In this document: positions 7,965 to 15,358 of the stretch, piece after piece
Position numbering within the stretch: the stretch's first letter is position 1
Layout of the letters: each line of letters begins with the position of its first letter
Source of the DNA: Planctomycetaceae bacterium
Lineage (GTDB): Bacteria; Planctomycetota; Phycisphaerae; Phycisphaerales; UBA1924
Assembly (NCBI GenBank): GCA_021294835.1
Contig: JAJTDF010000025.1
Coordinates: 1-39,723 of the forward strand
DNA length: 39,723 bases
Direction of reading: 5' to 3'
Notes under the pieces: generated by a model
The model's input: the letters and a program-made list of their open reading frames with translations, nothing else
Told to the model about the DNA's origin: nothing
Databases searched by the model: none
Made by a program: the position numbers and the translations under genes

Positions 7965-9404
7965 TCACTGACCGGTGGGCGTGGAGAGGTTGCGGTACTT
8001 GGTGCGTTCGGCCTCTTCCAGTTCACGCACGCGACGCTCCTCGCGTTCCTTCACCGCCGCCTCGTTGCGCTTGCGCTCCTGCTCGCGGGTCAGCGCGGGG
8101 TCGCGGTTGACCAGCAGGTCCAGCACCTTCACGCCGGGCGGCACCCAGAACACCTGCACCGAGTCACGACCGATGAACGACGAGAAGGCCTCGGTCCAGT
8201 CGGAGGTCATCAGCACGCTGGGGTTGGCCCGCCAGGCCGCCAGCTTGGCGGCGAAGACCGTGGAGTCGGCCTGGGCCCGGCTGACGGTGGTGGAGCGGTA
8301 CTGCAGGGCGTCGGCGATCCGGCCGGCGGCGTCGCCCGAGAGGGGCACGGTCACCTTCTGGCCGTCGATGTCGATGGGCTCGCCGCCGAGGATGGCGTCG
8401 ATCCGCTGGAGGGCGGAGGTGGCCGCATCCTGCTTGCCGGAGGCCAGGGCCGCGTCGAAGGCATCGACCTCGCGGAGCATGATCGGGGCCGCCTCGCCGG
8501 CCGCCTGGGTCAGCCGCTCGGTGCGGAAGACCTCGGCGTTGCGGATGGCCTGGCCGGCCTCGGAACGCGAACGCTCGACGTTGGCGAACTCGCCGATCAG
8601 CCGCAGCGGGGGCAGACGCTTCTCAAAGGTCACCGTCCGCAGTTCGATGCCGGCCTTGTTGCGGTCCAGCAGGTCCTGGGCGATGCGGCGGGCCTCGGTC
8701 TCCAGCGTGGGGAACGGGCCGACCCGGCCGGGGTCGGGCTGGTTGCGGAGGAACTCGTCGATGGTCACCTGGGCGACGGCGTGCACCACGCCCCGGCGGA
8801 CGGCGGCGGAGACGATCTGCCGCTCGAACTCCGGGTCGATGTTGCGGGCGTTGTCGCGGATGGCCGTCCGCTGCCACGTCGCCGACACGCGGGCGTGTGC
8901 CAGGGCGTTGTCGGCGGTCAGCAGCGAGTTGTCCTGGGAGGGGTCCAGCGTGTCCTTGCCCATGCCGGCCAGTTCCTGCTCGTTGCGGTTGCGGTCCGCA
9001 TCGGAGAGGGCGGGCATGAACTCGGTCTGCAGGCTGGTCACCTGGCTGCCCGTGTTGACCTTGAGGATCTCACCCAGCGGCCGGGGCAGGGAGAACTGGA
9101 AGCCCGGCGGCAGGTCGTCGGTCTGCACGGCGCCGAAGGCGACGCGGATGCCCCGCTCGCCGGTCTGCACCGACTGGAAGCCGGAGAACACGAACATCGC
9201 CAGCAGGCCCAGCATGGCCAGTTGCAGCAGGCGGTAGGTGATCTTCAGCGCGTCGGCCAGCGACTGGTTCGCCGGGTCCATCAGCGACTGCCCGCCCTCC
9301 TCGCCGCTCCGCAGAGCCACCGAGGCGGGCCGCCGCCGTACCACCATCGCCGGGTTCGCCGGCGCTTCGCCCCCGCCGTTGCCCGTGGGAGGTTGTTCGC
9401 TCAC
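7965..9404 (-). CDS. SPFH/band 7 domain protein, HflK-like
   Basis: A 479-aa membrane-associated protein of the SPFH (stomatin/prohibitin/flotillin/HflK-C) superfamily. The first ~55 residues are polar and disordered, one membrane segment lies at about 57-76, and the SPFH start follows with VQTGERGIRVAFGAVQTDDL. Later FWVPPG is the type of C-terminal segment seen in HflK relatives. The last ~40 residues are highly charged (Glu/Arg) and likely coiled coil. In Escherichia coli HflK and HflC assemble into a cage that surrounds the protease FtsH; no ftsH is in this window. The GTG start (9404-9402) overlaps the TGA of the upstream SPFH gene in a GTGA, so the two are translationally coupled and probably form a hetero-oligomer. 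The ABC ATPase gene follows after 51 bp. Confidence 0.85.
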   Translation of the reverse strand: MSEQPPTGNGGGEAPANPAMVVRRRPASVALRSGEEGGQSLMDPANQSLADALKITYRLLQLAMLGLLAMFVFSGFQSVQTGERGIRVAFGAVQTDDLPPGFQFSLPRPLGEILKVNTGSQVTSLQTEFMPALSDADRNRNEQELAGMGKDTLDPSQDNSLLTADNALAHARVSATWQRTAIRDNARNIDPEFERQIVSAAVRRGVVHAVAQVTIDEFLRNQPDPGRVGPFPTLETEARRIAQDLLDRNKAGIELRTVTFEKRLPPLRLIGEFANVERSRSEAGQAIRNAEVFRTERLTQAAGEAAPIMLREVDAFDAALASGKQDAATSALQRIDAILGGEPIDIDGQKVTVPLSGDAAGRIADALQYRSTTVSRAQADSTVFAAKLAAWRANPSVLMTSDWTEAFSSFIGRDSVQVFWVPPGVKVLDLLVNRDPALTREQERKRNEAAVKEREERRVRELEEAERTKYRNLSTPTGQ

Positions 9405-10399
9405 TTGGCGCCTCCCGTGCTGGTCTTGCCGCCGGCCGGGGCCGGCGGGGTCAGCTTCTCGGTCGCCGCACGCGTCAGGGCGTCCGGACGCAGGAAGCCC
9501 AGGCCGGGCTCGTCGGTGGAGAGGATCAGCGTGGTCTTGGAGGAGAACGCGTCACGCATGAACTGCAGGTTCCGCAGGAACACGGCCAGTTCGGGGTTCT
9601 CGCTCTGGGCCTTGAGGAACTCGGCCGCTTCCTTGTCGCCCTGAGCCCGGATCGCGTCGGCCCGGCGGGCGGCGAACTGGGTGATGATCTTGGCGTCATT
9701 CTCCGCACGCGAGCGGATGGCCGCCGCCTCGGCGGTGCCCTGGGTGATCGCCACCGCCGACAGCGTGTTCCGCGTCGCCTGCATGGCGTCCATCACGTTC
9801 TTGGTCACGTTGGCGGGCAGACGCACGGCGGCGATGCCCACCGTCAGCGGCTTGATGGCCGCCGCCTTGGCGTCGCCCGAGCCGATCTTGTTCTGCATGT
9901 GGGCGAGCATCCGCTGCTCGATCTCGGCGATCTTGCTGGCCGACTGCTCGGCCGCCAGGATGTCGCGGACGCGATAGGCCGAGATCTCTGAGAGCGAGGA
10001 ACGCAGCTGCTGACGCAGGAACTCCTCGGCGGCCCGGAAGTGGTCGATCGCCCGGGAGCCGGCGCTGCCGTACAGCTCGAAGAACCGCAGCGGCGAGTCC
10101 ACCTGCCAGGTGGCGAAGGCGGTGATGATCAGCTGCGAGTTGTCCGCCGTCGCGATCGTCTCCGCCCGGGCCTCGATGTAGCGGGCGCGGGTGTCGTACT
10201 TGGTCACCGACTGGATCGGGTACGGCAGCCGGAAGCCCAGCCCCGGCTCGGACCGCACCGAAGTCTCATCGGCGCGGCCGAACGTCGTCACCACCGCCTT
10301 CTCGGTGAATCGCACCGTGTAGGTGGTCATGAACGAGAGGATGCCCAGGACAATCACAGCGGCCACAATGATGCGAAGCAGGTTCTGCACGAGGGTCAC
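9401..10399 (-). CDS. SPFH/band 7 domain protein, HflC-like
   Basis: A 332-aa protein, close to the usual HflC length. It has a short N-terminus, one membrane segment (about residues 8-28) and then the SPFH domain beginning VRFTEKAVVTTFG. Typical SPFH features follow: a PGLGFRLPYPIQSV segment, a conserved region around YRVRDIL, and a long Ala/Glu/Arg-rich helical region with many QGTAEAAAIRSRAENDAK-like residues, expected to be the coiled-coil arm. It is transcribed from the same strand and just before the HflK-like gene, with which it overlaps by 4 nt, the reverse of the usual hflK-hflC order. Membrane scaffold or protease-modulator function is family knowledge; the partner here is not proven. 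Confidence 0.85.
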   Translation of the reverse strand: MTLVQNLLRIIVAAVIVLGILSFMTTYTVRFTEKAVVTTFGRADETSVRSEPGLGFRLPYPIQSVTKYDTRARYIEARAETIATADNSQLIITAFATWQVDSPLRFFELYGSAGSRAIDHFRAAEEFLRQQLRSSLSEISAYRVRDILAAEQSASKIAEIEQRMLAHMQNKIGSGDAKAAAIKPLTVGIAAVRLPANVTKNVMDAMQATRNTLSAVAITQGTAEAAAIRSRAENDAKIITQFAARRADAIRAQGDKEAAEFLKAQSENPELAVFLRNLQFMRDAFSSKTTLILSTDEPGLGFLRPDALTRAATEKLTPPAPAGGKTSTGGAK

Positions 10400-10568
10400 T
10401 CCAAGCGGCTGTCCGGCGATCGGTTCGCAGGGTTGGCCGCGGGAAACTGTCAGGTTCGTTCAGGTCAGATCGGGTCGGGGGGGGCGGGTCGAGTCGGTTC
10501 GGTCGGGTTCAGTTCTTGCCAATCAGGTGGACTGGTCAGGCGGGCCGAAGGGGTCGGCCCCCGGGCGG
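10400..10568. other. 169-bp gap between SPFH genes with short GTCGG/GGTTC repeats
   Basis: The gap between the end of the 688-aa SPFH gene and the start of the 332-aa SPFH gene contains many short imperfect repeats of GGTC/GGTTC/GTCGG and a run of eight or more G near 10480. I see no convincing hairpin terminator. An internal promoter or processing site is possible but not demonstrable. Confidence 0.4.
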
Positions 10569-12635
10569 TTACTGGCTGCCCGCCCCGCCGGGCGAGGCGA
10601 ACACGTCGGCGCCGGTGTTCAGGTCCTTGACGTCCAGCGTGGTGCGCAGGTCGGGGATGCCCGGCGGCACGAGGTACACGCGGGCGTTCTTGAACACATC
10701 GGTGAGCATGTTGAAGTACAAGTTGGCCTTGTAAAGCGCGGGGTTGGCGTTGAAGGCCGCCAGCCGGCCGGCGTAGGCGTCCGCGTCGGCGCGGGCGGTC
10801 ATGTGCCGCTGCCAGCGACGGGCGCGGGCCTCAGAGAGCAGCCGGGCGGCATCGCCGCCGGCCTGGGCGATGAGCTGCTCGACCTTGGCGGTTTGCGCTG
10901 CCACATCTTCGGCCTTGCCGCCCGACATGCCGTCGAGCTTCTGGATCTCTGAAGCGATGCGCCGGGCGAGGTCCACATCGCCCGCGGCCGTTGCCAGCGA
11001 GCGGATGGCGTCGGCCTGGGCCGTCTGCACCAGCTTGACCCGCTGCAGTTCGGCGCTGACCACCTCTTCAAACTTGGTCGCGACGTTCTTCTCCGGGTGC
11101 ACGCCCTGCACGCCGACGAAGATCACCTCCACCCCCGCGTCCAGACCCTTGGAGCCCAGCGCCGTCGTGATCCGCTCCTGGAGCATGCGGCTGGCCTGGG
11201 CCCGGCGAGCGCCCAGCAGTTCGTCCTCGGTCAGCGTTGCGAACAGCGTGGTCAACTCGCGCTGGGCCACACCCTTGATCAAATCTTCGCGCGAGGTGGG
11301 CGAGGCGAAGCGGTCCCACTTCTCGGCATCGATCACCCGGTACACCATCGGCACTTCGGCGATCAGCAGCGAGAGGTTGTCGCTCGACCCGCCCGCCGCC
11401 TTGCCCAGGCGTGACGGCTGGACGACCATCTGGAAGTCCGCCTCGTTGGTGTTGTGCTCGTTGGTCCAGAGAATCGCCCGCACGTTGGCGCCGGGCGGGG
11501 CGATGGACAGGTCCACGCCGGGGATGCCGTCCCCGCCGTCGCGAACGCCGGTGGTCTCGGTCTCGATGGACTCCAGGGGCCAGGGCAGCTTGAAGTAGAG
11601 GCCCGGCTGCAGCCGCTCGACCATCTTCCCGTAGCGAACCCGCAGGCCCTGCTCGTTGGGAGCCACCACCGAAACGGTGGTCAGCAGCCACACGACGATC
11701 CCGCCGAACACCGCCAGCGACAGCACCGAGCGGCTGAGCAACTGGTACGCCCACGACCCGCGCACATCGACGCCGAACTGGTAGCTGATCGCCTCGCCGA
11801 TGCTCTTGGCGATGCGGTCGGGCGAGGCCACGAACGAGAGCACCGGTGAGTCAAACGCCGCCCGGGGCATTTCGCCGGCCTTGCGGGGCCGATACAGGTT
11901 CAGCAGGAAGGTCAGGAAGATCTCGACGCCGAGGATGCCCACCACGATCGGCACCGCCACCTGGCTGTACCGCAGCACCACGTCTGAGCCGGCCAGGTTC
12001 ACAAAGTGCCCCACCAGCATTGTCACGCCGATCAGGGAGGCCGCGACGGCGTAGGCGGCGCCGCCCCGGAGATTGGTCCACACCTTCTGCTTGGCCATGC
12101 CCGAGACATACCGGGCGAAGATGAAGCCCACCACCGCCAGAGAGATGGCGATGGAGATGGCCCAGCCCCAGTGCGCGGGCTTGGCGGGGGCGAAGAGGTC
12201 TGCGGAGGTCGTCGGGTCGAAGCCGATGAGTTTGCTGCCGGAGGTGAAGCGCAGGTAGCCGATGGTGATCAGGCCGGCGCCCAGCGCCAGGCTCACACCC
12301 GGCACCAGGAACTTGTGCATCCACGCCAGCCGGCGGGCGTGCGGGCGAAGCTCGTCGGCGGCCTCAGCGAACGCCGAGGACTGGGCCCGGTAGGCCGCGT
12401 CGAGGGATTCGGCCTCCAGGGCCTCCATCCGCTCGCGCCGGTGCTGGTCGAAGACCACCACCAGCACCGTCCACACGGCGATGCCGCACAGCACCACCGC
12501 TGCGCCGGTGAAGGCGGTGTGGTCGTTGCCGAGGATGGCGTAAATGAGCAGGACGACGCCCAGCACCAGCTGGAGAACCAGCCCGGCGACGGAGGCCCGA
12601 AGAGCCTGGGCGAAGGTGCGATGGTCAGCCTTCAT
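10569..12635 (-). CDS. Polytopic SPFH protein: seven-TM region fused to an HflK-like domain
   Basis: A 688-aa protein with an unusual layout. Residues 1-325 hold about seven predicted membrane segments (roughly 17-36, 42-62, 108-128, 157-175, 193-215, 224-247, 303-324). These are followed by an SPFH/band 7 domain that starts VVAPNEQGLRVRYGKMV and contains LQPGLYFKLPWPLESI. The segment SPDRIAKSIGEAISYQFGVD before the last membrane helix seems to belong to the HflK-like part. A long Ala/Glu-rich helical region and a final VYLVPPGIPDLR follow. Ordinary HflK proteins have only one membrane helix, so the N-terminal six-helix part is an addition. It is the first gene of the minus-strand cluster, read from the divergent region upstream of 12635. 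ATG 12635 has no strong Shine-Dalgarno. Confidence 0.85.
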   Translation of the reverse strand: MKADHRTFAQALRASVAGLVLQLVLGVVLLIYAILGNDHTAFTGAAVVLCGIAVWTVLVVVFDQHRRERMEALEAESLDAAYRAQSSAFAEAADELRPHARRLAWMHKFLVPGVSLALGAGLITIGYLRFTSGSKLIGFDPTTSADLFAPAKPAHWGWAISIAISLAVVGFIFARYVSGMAKQKVWTNLRGGAAYAVAASLIGVTMLVGHFVNLAGSDVVLRYSQVAVPIVVGILGVEIFLTFLLNLYRPRKAGEMPRAAFDSPVLSFVASPDRIAKSIGEAISYQFGVDVRGSWAYQLLSRSVLSLAVFGGIVVWLLTTVSVVAPNEQGLRVRYGKMVERLQPGLYFKLPWPLESIETETTGVRDGGDGIPGVDLSIAPPGANVRAILWTNEHNTNEADFQMVVQPSRLGKAAGGSSDNLSLLIAEVPMVYRVIDAEKWDRFASPTSREDLIKGVAQRELTTLFATLTEDELLGARRAQASRMLQERITTALGSKGLDAGVEVIFVGVQGVHPEKNVATKFEEVVSAELQRVKLVQTAQADAIRSLATAAGDVDLARRIASEIQKLDGMSGGKAEDVAAQTAKVEQLIAQAGGDAARLLSEARARRWQRHMTARADADAYAGRLAAFNANPALYKANLYFNMLTDVFKNARVYLVPPGIPDLRTTLDVKDLNTGADVFASPGGAGSQ

Positions 12636-13371
12636 GAACGCTCCGAAAAAGCACAGCAGTCAAGCAGCAGACACGGACGATGCGGGCCGGGGGGCGGTGC
12701 ATTCCTCAACGAACGCAGCCGGACCGGCCAAGGGGCGGTAGACGAGGGCACTCGCCGCGGACCCGGCCTCGCAGACACAGAGGCGGACCGCAGGGCTGCA
12801 GCGTCGGGAAAGAGCCCGTGCCGCTGCAGCGGTTGCCAAGGGAATCCGCCCGGCAGCGTGTCCGTCCACGCGGGCGACTGGCTCCATCTCCGGCCCGGCT
12901 GCCGGGCCACTTGCCCCCGCTTCCGAGAACCGGGCGGGGGTCCCGAGGCTGAGCCGTCCCGGTTCCGTTGCACCGGCCCGATGGGTCGATGGCAAGCGGA
13001 TCCGGATCGACCCACCCAAGGCTCGCCCCCAAAGGCGTCTCGCCCGCGACCGGGGGCCTGGAAGCGGGGCGTATTGTCAGGGGCCAACGGCGGACAGTCC
13101 ACCGCCAACCCCAAGACTCGGGCCCGTGGTGTACGAATTCGGTCGACAGCGGTTCGCCCCAACGCAGGCAAACCTCTACCCTCCGGCCTTCGTACAGCCC
13201 TCCGACGCACTCTGCGCCCGGCCCCCCAGGGGGCGTACGTCCGTCCCGTCGCCCCCCGTTGGCGTCGTGGTCCCGCGTCCCGTTCCGGCTTCGCCGCACC
13301 GTCGGCCCCGCCGCACCCGGCCCAGCCGCCCTTCCGATCCGCAAGGGGCGAGAACCTCTCAGGCTCTGGAC
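12636..13371. other. Long non-coding divergent region rich in strong hairpins
   Basis: These 736 bp separate the divergent starts of the SPFH cluster and the second permease. Frames are open on both strands but their translations are Arg/Pro/Gly-rich and unlike the neighbours, so I call no gene. There are several strong dyads: GGCCCGG/CCGGGCC around CTG at 12892-12908; CCCCCGC/GCGGGGG with a 13-nt loop at 12914-12940; TGGGTCGAT/ATCGACCCA, 9 bp, at 12982-13014; and GGCGG/CCGCC at 13089-13106. I checked by eye for tRNA T-loop, RNase P, tmRNA and SRP signature sequences and found none. Promoters for both flanking genes must lie here, and an unrecognised structured RNA is possible. Confidence 0.5.
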
Positions 13372-14790
13372 ATGCTTACTGCTCTGACCATCGCCCGAAC
13401 AACCTTCCTGGAAGCGGTGCGGCAGCCCGTCTACTTCCTGCTGATCGTCATCTGCGGCATGGCCATGTTCCTCACCACGTGGGGCACCGGCTTTTCCATG
13501 GGCTACACCGAGGTCGGCGAGGTCAGCGGGGACAACAAGTTCCTGCTGGATCTTGGGCTGGCCACCGTGTTTGTCTGCGGGCTGATCCTCGCTGCCCTGG
13601 TCGCCACCAGCGCCATGTCGCGTGAGATCGAAAACAAGACGGTGCTGACGGTCGTCAGCAAGCCCGTCGCCCGCCCGGTGGTGGTGCTGGGGAAGTACCT
13701 TGGGGTGGTCTCGGCGGTCATGATCGCCGTCGCCATCATGATCCTCTTTCTGGTGCTGGCCCTCCGCCATGGCGTCATGAGCACGGCCGCTCAGGATCTG
13801 GACATGCCGGTTCTGACCCTGTCCTTCGGGGCTCTGGCCATTTCGATGGCCATCGGCGTGTGGTGCAACTTCTTCTACGGCTCGTCCTTCCCGCAGGTCG
13901 CCAGCCTCACCCTGCTGCCGACCATGACGCTGGCCACCTTCGGCGCCCTGATGGTCGGCGCCAACTGGAATTTGGTTTCGCCTCGCAAACTGGGCATCGA
14001 GGAGGGCACCGCGATGATCGTGGTGAACTTCAAGCCTCAGGTGCTCATCGCCTGCTCGGTGCTGGCCATGGCCATGACCATGCTGTGCGCCGTCGCCGTT
14101 GGTGCCAGCACGCGGCTGGGTCAGGTGATGACCATCGTCATCTGCTTCGGCGTCTTCGGCCTGGGCATGCTCTCAGGCCCCTTCATCGGCCGGCATGCTT
14201 ACAACAACAACGCCATCGGCACCGTCCTCAAGGCCGAGCCTGAGGCCCTGCGGTTCCAGGAGTTCCGCACCGCCGGCGACGTGTACCTGGTCACCCTGAA
14301 GGCTCCGCCGCCCCGCCCCCTGACCCCCGGCGAGCCGGTTTACTACGGCCCTTTCCCCAACGGCTTTGCCCTGGAAACCCCGGCCTTTGAGCCCATCGTC
14401 GCCATCGGCCCCGACGGCCAGCGGGCGACCGCCACCGATGCACTGGCCCGGGCTGCCACCAGCCCGGCCCTGGCCGTCATTGGCTTCGACCAGCAAAACC
14501 TCCTGCTCACCGTCCGCAACTTCGGCCCCGGGGGCGAGGGGCTGGCTGTCGGCCGCCCGCCCCAGCCCGAGGACTACATCTTCCTGACGCCCACCCGCGT
14601 GAACGCCGCGGCCCTGATTGCCTGGGGCATGATTCCCAACCTGCAGTTCTATTGGCTCATGGACGCTGTCGGTCAGAACCAGGCTATCCCCTTCTCGCAC
14701 TGGCTGCTGGTGCTGATCTACACCGTGGTGCAGGTGGCCATCGCTCTGGCGGTCGCCGTTCTGCTGTTCCAGCGGCGTGATGTGGGCTGA
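13372..14790 (+). CDS. ABC-2 type permease-like membrane protein
   Basis: A 472-aa polytopic protein resembling ABC-2 type permeases. The N-terminus MLTALTIARTTFLEAVRQPV is the cytoplasmic entry helix typical of the family. Hydrophobic segments follow at about residues 18-36, 60-80 and through about 115-275. The segment SKPVARPVVVLGKYLG matches the KPxSxxxFVLGKxLG element that is also present in the permease encoded at 4585-6621. A large extracytoplasmic loop (about 275-425) precedes a last membrane helix near the C-terminus. I chose ATG 13372; the frame is open further upstream but those residues are low-complexity and implausible. There is no strong Shine-Dalgarno. No ATPase gene is adjacent, so its partner may be the ATPase at 6618-7913 or one outside the window. 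Confidence 0.75.
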   Translation: MLTALTIARTTFLEAVRQPVYFLLIVICGMAMFLTTWGTGFSMGYTEVGEVSGDNKFLLDLGLATVFVCGLILAALVATSAMSREIENKTVLTVVSKPVARPVVVLGKYLGVVSAVMIAVAIMILFLVLALRHGVMSTAAQDLDMPVLTLSFGALAISMAIGVWCNFFYGSSFPQVASLTLLPTMTLATFGALMVGANWNLVSPRKLGIEEGTAMIVVNFKPQVLIACSVLAMAMTMLCAVAVGASTRLGQVMTIVICFGVFGLGMLSGPFIGRHAYNNNAIGTVLKAEPEALRFQEFRTAGDVYLVTLKAPPPRPLTPGEPVYYGPFPNGFALETPAFEPIVAIGPDGQRATATDALARAATSPALAVIGFDQQNLLLTVRNFGPGGEGLAVGRPPQPEDYIFLTPTRVNAAALIAWGMIPNLQFYWLMDAVGQNQAIPFSHWLLVLIYTVVQVAIALAVAVLLFQRRDVG

Positions 14791-14986
14791 TGCGGGTCTG
14801 ATTTTCGCCACCCGGGCTGAGTTCTTGCCGCCCGGTGAACCCTCCGGCCTTTCGCCGCCCTTCACCCGCCGAGCCCATCCCCCGCACCGGGCGAGGGAAC
14901 CCTTCCGGATTCCGTACGAACAGACACCGTTGCAGCCAGCGTATCATCCGCAGTCACGAACCCCTTGTTCTTCGGGAGCTCAGCAC

Positions 14987-15295
14987 ATGCCCACCACCAA
15001 AGTTGATATGTCCCAGATGGGCTCGAAGAAGAAGCCCGCCGCTCCTGCCAAGGACCCGAAGGCCGCCCTCAAGCTTGTCGGTGCCGTGGTGTGTCTGGCC
15101 GCCGCCGGACTGCTGATCCTCAACACCTTCGACGTGATCGACCTCTTCGGCTCTCGCCCGCCCAAGACGATGTCCGTTGAGGAGCAGAAGGATCAGGAGG
15201 TCCAGAAGCAGGAGCACCAGAAGCTCATGCAGCAGCAGCAGCAGATGATCCAGCAGTTGCCGCCGGCCCAGCGTCCGGCCCCTGCCGGCGCCTGA
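14987..15295 (+). CDS. Small single-pass membrane protein with Gln-rich tail, unknown function
   Basis: A 102-aa protein. The first 25 residues are polar with a KKKPAAPAKDPK basic stretch, a membrane segment spans about 28-50, and the C-terminal half is charged then very Gln-rich (MQQQQQMIQQ at 81-90), ending in Pro/Ala. The start at 14987 is supported by GGGAG about 8 nt upstream. The basic residues before the membrane helix suggest N-in, C-out topology. It lies 196 bp after the permease gene on the same strand and may be cotranscribed. I recognise no family. The Gln/Glu-rich helix could be a short coiled-coil. Confidence 0.7.
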   Translation: MPTTKVDMSQMGSKKKPAAPAKDPKAALKLVGAVVCLAAAGLLILNTFDVIDLFGSRPPKTMSVEEQKDQEVQKQEHQKLMQQQQQMIQQLPPAQRPAPAGA

Positions 15296-15318
15296 CCGCT
15301 TCCGCGACAGATCTTCAC

Positions 15319-15338
15319 CGTCAGTTCGGCTGACGTTT
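15319..15338. terminator. Candidate terminator hairpin between convergent genes
   Basis: CGTCAG (15319-15324) pairs with CTGACG (15330-15335) around a UUCG-like loop and is followed by TTT. A second small dyad, GGCAC/GTGCC (15346-15358), lies against the stop codon of the reverse gene. Both sit in the 63-bp gap between convergent genes and could serve both directions. The T-run is short, so confidence is moderate. Confidence 0.45.
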
Positions 15339-15358
15339 CGCTCCGGGCACGCCGTGCC

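Noticed and set aside
6999-9644. Very long open frame (881 codons) on the plus strand
   Set aside because: It is antisense to the ABC ATPase and SPFH genes, which have clear motifs; long antisense frames are expected at this GC content.
12636-13371. tRNA, RNase P RNA, tmRNA or SRP RNA gene
   Set aside because: None of the conserved signature sequences of these RNAs was found by eye on either strand.
12006-13625. 539-codon plus-strand open frame across the divergent region
   Set aside because: It overlaps the start of the SPFH fusion gene on the other strand and the permease in another frame; the composition is non-coding in character.
12706-13770. 354-codon minus-strand open frame in the divergent region
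   Set aside because: It runs antisense into the permease gene and its translation has no plausible domain; kept as non-coding.
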